From assembly GCA_963728365.1 (NCBI GenBank), contig CAVSJI010000001.1, forward strand, positions 124,001 to 188,000: DNA of 64,000 nucleotides, written 5' to 3'. Position numbers and translations under genes: made by a program. The notes under the pieces are model-generated. The model ran no database searches and had not been told where the DNA came from. It saw nothing but the letters and a program-made list of their open reading frames with translations. This document shows positions 63,819-64,000 of this stretch, piece by piece. The stretch's first letter is position 1. Every line of letters starts with the position of its first letter. Source of the DNA: VRUE01 sp963728365 (lineage in GTDB: Bacteria; Actinomycetota; Thermoleophilia; Solirubrobacterales; 70-9).

Positions 63819-64000
63819 GTGGATAGAGGGGTCGCGGTCCTGCTCACCGCCTGCGCGGGCGGGCTGATTGCGCTGCAGGCGCCGATCAACGCCGAACTCG
63901 GCCGGACGACGGGCAGCCTGCCCGCGGCGCTTGTCTCCTTCCTCGTCGGCACGGTCGCCCTGGCGGCGATCGTCGTGCTGAGCGGCAAGGCGGGCGGGCT
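63819..64000 (+). CDS. DMT/DUF606-type membrane transporter (partial)
   Basis: Starts at GTG behind GGAGG and runs off the right edge after about 60 residues. LLTACAGGLIALQAPINAEL then VSFLVGTVALAAIVVLS is the usual start of the DUF606/YdcZ branch of drug/metabolite transporters: two membrane helices with an Ala-Pro-Ile-Asn motif. The substrate is unknown. PAL-D lies immediately upstream. Confidence 0.7.
   Translation, partial: MDRGVAVLLTACAGGLIALQAPINAELGRTTGSLPAALVSFLVGTVALAAIVVLSGKAGG

Overview
The window is high-GC DNA from an actinobacterium. I infer the class Thermoleophilia, probably Solirubrobacterales. The grounds are the gene content and order (leuS, comEA, comEC, holA, rpsT, murJ, lepA, hrcA, dnaJ, prmA, yqeY, phoH, ybeY, era, hisIE, trp genes, polA), many GTG/TTG starts, tandem TetR fusions, and large secreted proteins ending in Lys/Arg/Cys-rich tails. 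I could not run a database search, so the placement is inference.

Layout. (1) 0-11.4 kb is an accessory and surface region: a partial ribbon-helix-helix antitoxin with a perfect palindromic operator, a double-TetR regulator, a TTA-codon-rich secreted protein behind a near-consensus promoter, and a two-gene operon for two giant exported proteins. The first giant carries an almost perfect 867-bp tandem duplication. (2) 11.6-19.0 kb looks like an old tRNA-Gly genomic island. A degenerate copy of the tRNA 3' end and its flank lies at 11.6 kb and the intact tRNA-Gly(GCC) at 19.0 kb. Between them are a PemK/MazF-like toxin-antitoxin pair, an orphan AbiEi-like regulator, an HTH protein with its own palindrome, an RNase H, a DUF4238 protein, small membrane proteins, a hydrolase lipoprotein and a broken DUF433 antitoxin. 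Just beyond is a 19-residue Cys-containing ORF with a perfect Shine-Dalgarno sequence and a hairpin. (3) 19.4-31.7 kb is core: an ArsR-like regulator, a saccharopine-dehydrogenase-like enzyme, tRNA-Ala(GGC), a SpoIIM-like protein, leuS (apparent frameshift near its end), cupin, comEA, comEC, holA, rpsT and murJ. (4) 31.7-42.7 kb holds a GT-C-like membrane protein, lepA, two MaoC dehydratase halves, short hrcA and dnaJ, prmA, yqeY, phoH, ybeY and era. (5) 42.7-51.4 kb holds hisIE and trpE-G-D-C-[HtrA-type protease]-F-B-A. (6) 51.4-64 kb holds a methyltransferase, a pyrophosphate-type phosphofructokinase, a lipoprotein, an epimerase-like protein, NAD(P) malic enzyme, vapBC, polA, and an ECF sigma factor with a membrane and low-complexity extension next to a calcium-binding-type secreted protein.

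The most unusual signal is a set of palindromic elements spread from 27.8 kb to 63.8 kb and absent from the first 27 kb. I find 16 elements of seven types (called PAL-A to PAL-G here). PAL-A (six copies) has a fixed 38-nt core and 18-20-nt outer arms. The arms differ in every copy yet stay complementary within each copy. PAL-B (two copies) has conserved inner strands and covarying outer stems just upstream of holA and pfkA. Several elements lie inside open reading frames without breaking them (prmA once, the membrane glycosyltransferase three times), as Rickettsia palindromic elements do. Others bracket small gene cassettes in inverted orientation or touch the ribosome-binding site of the next gene.
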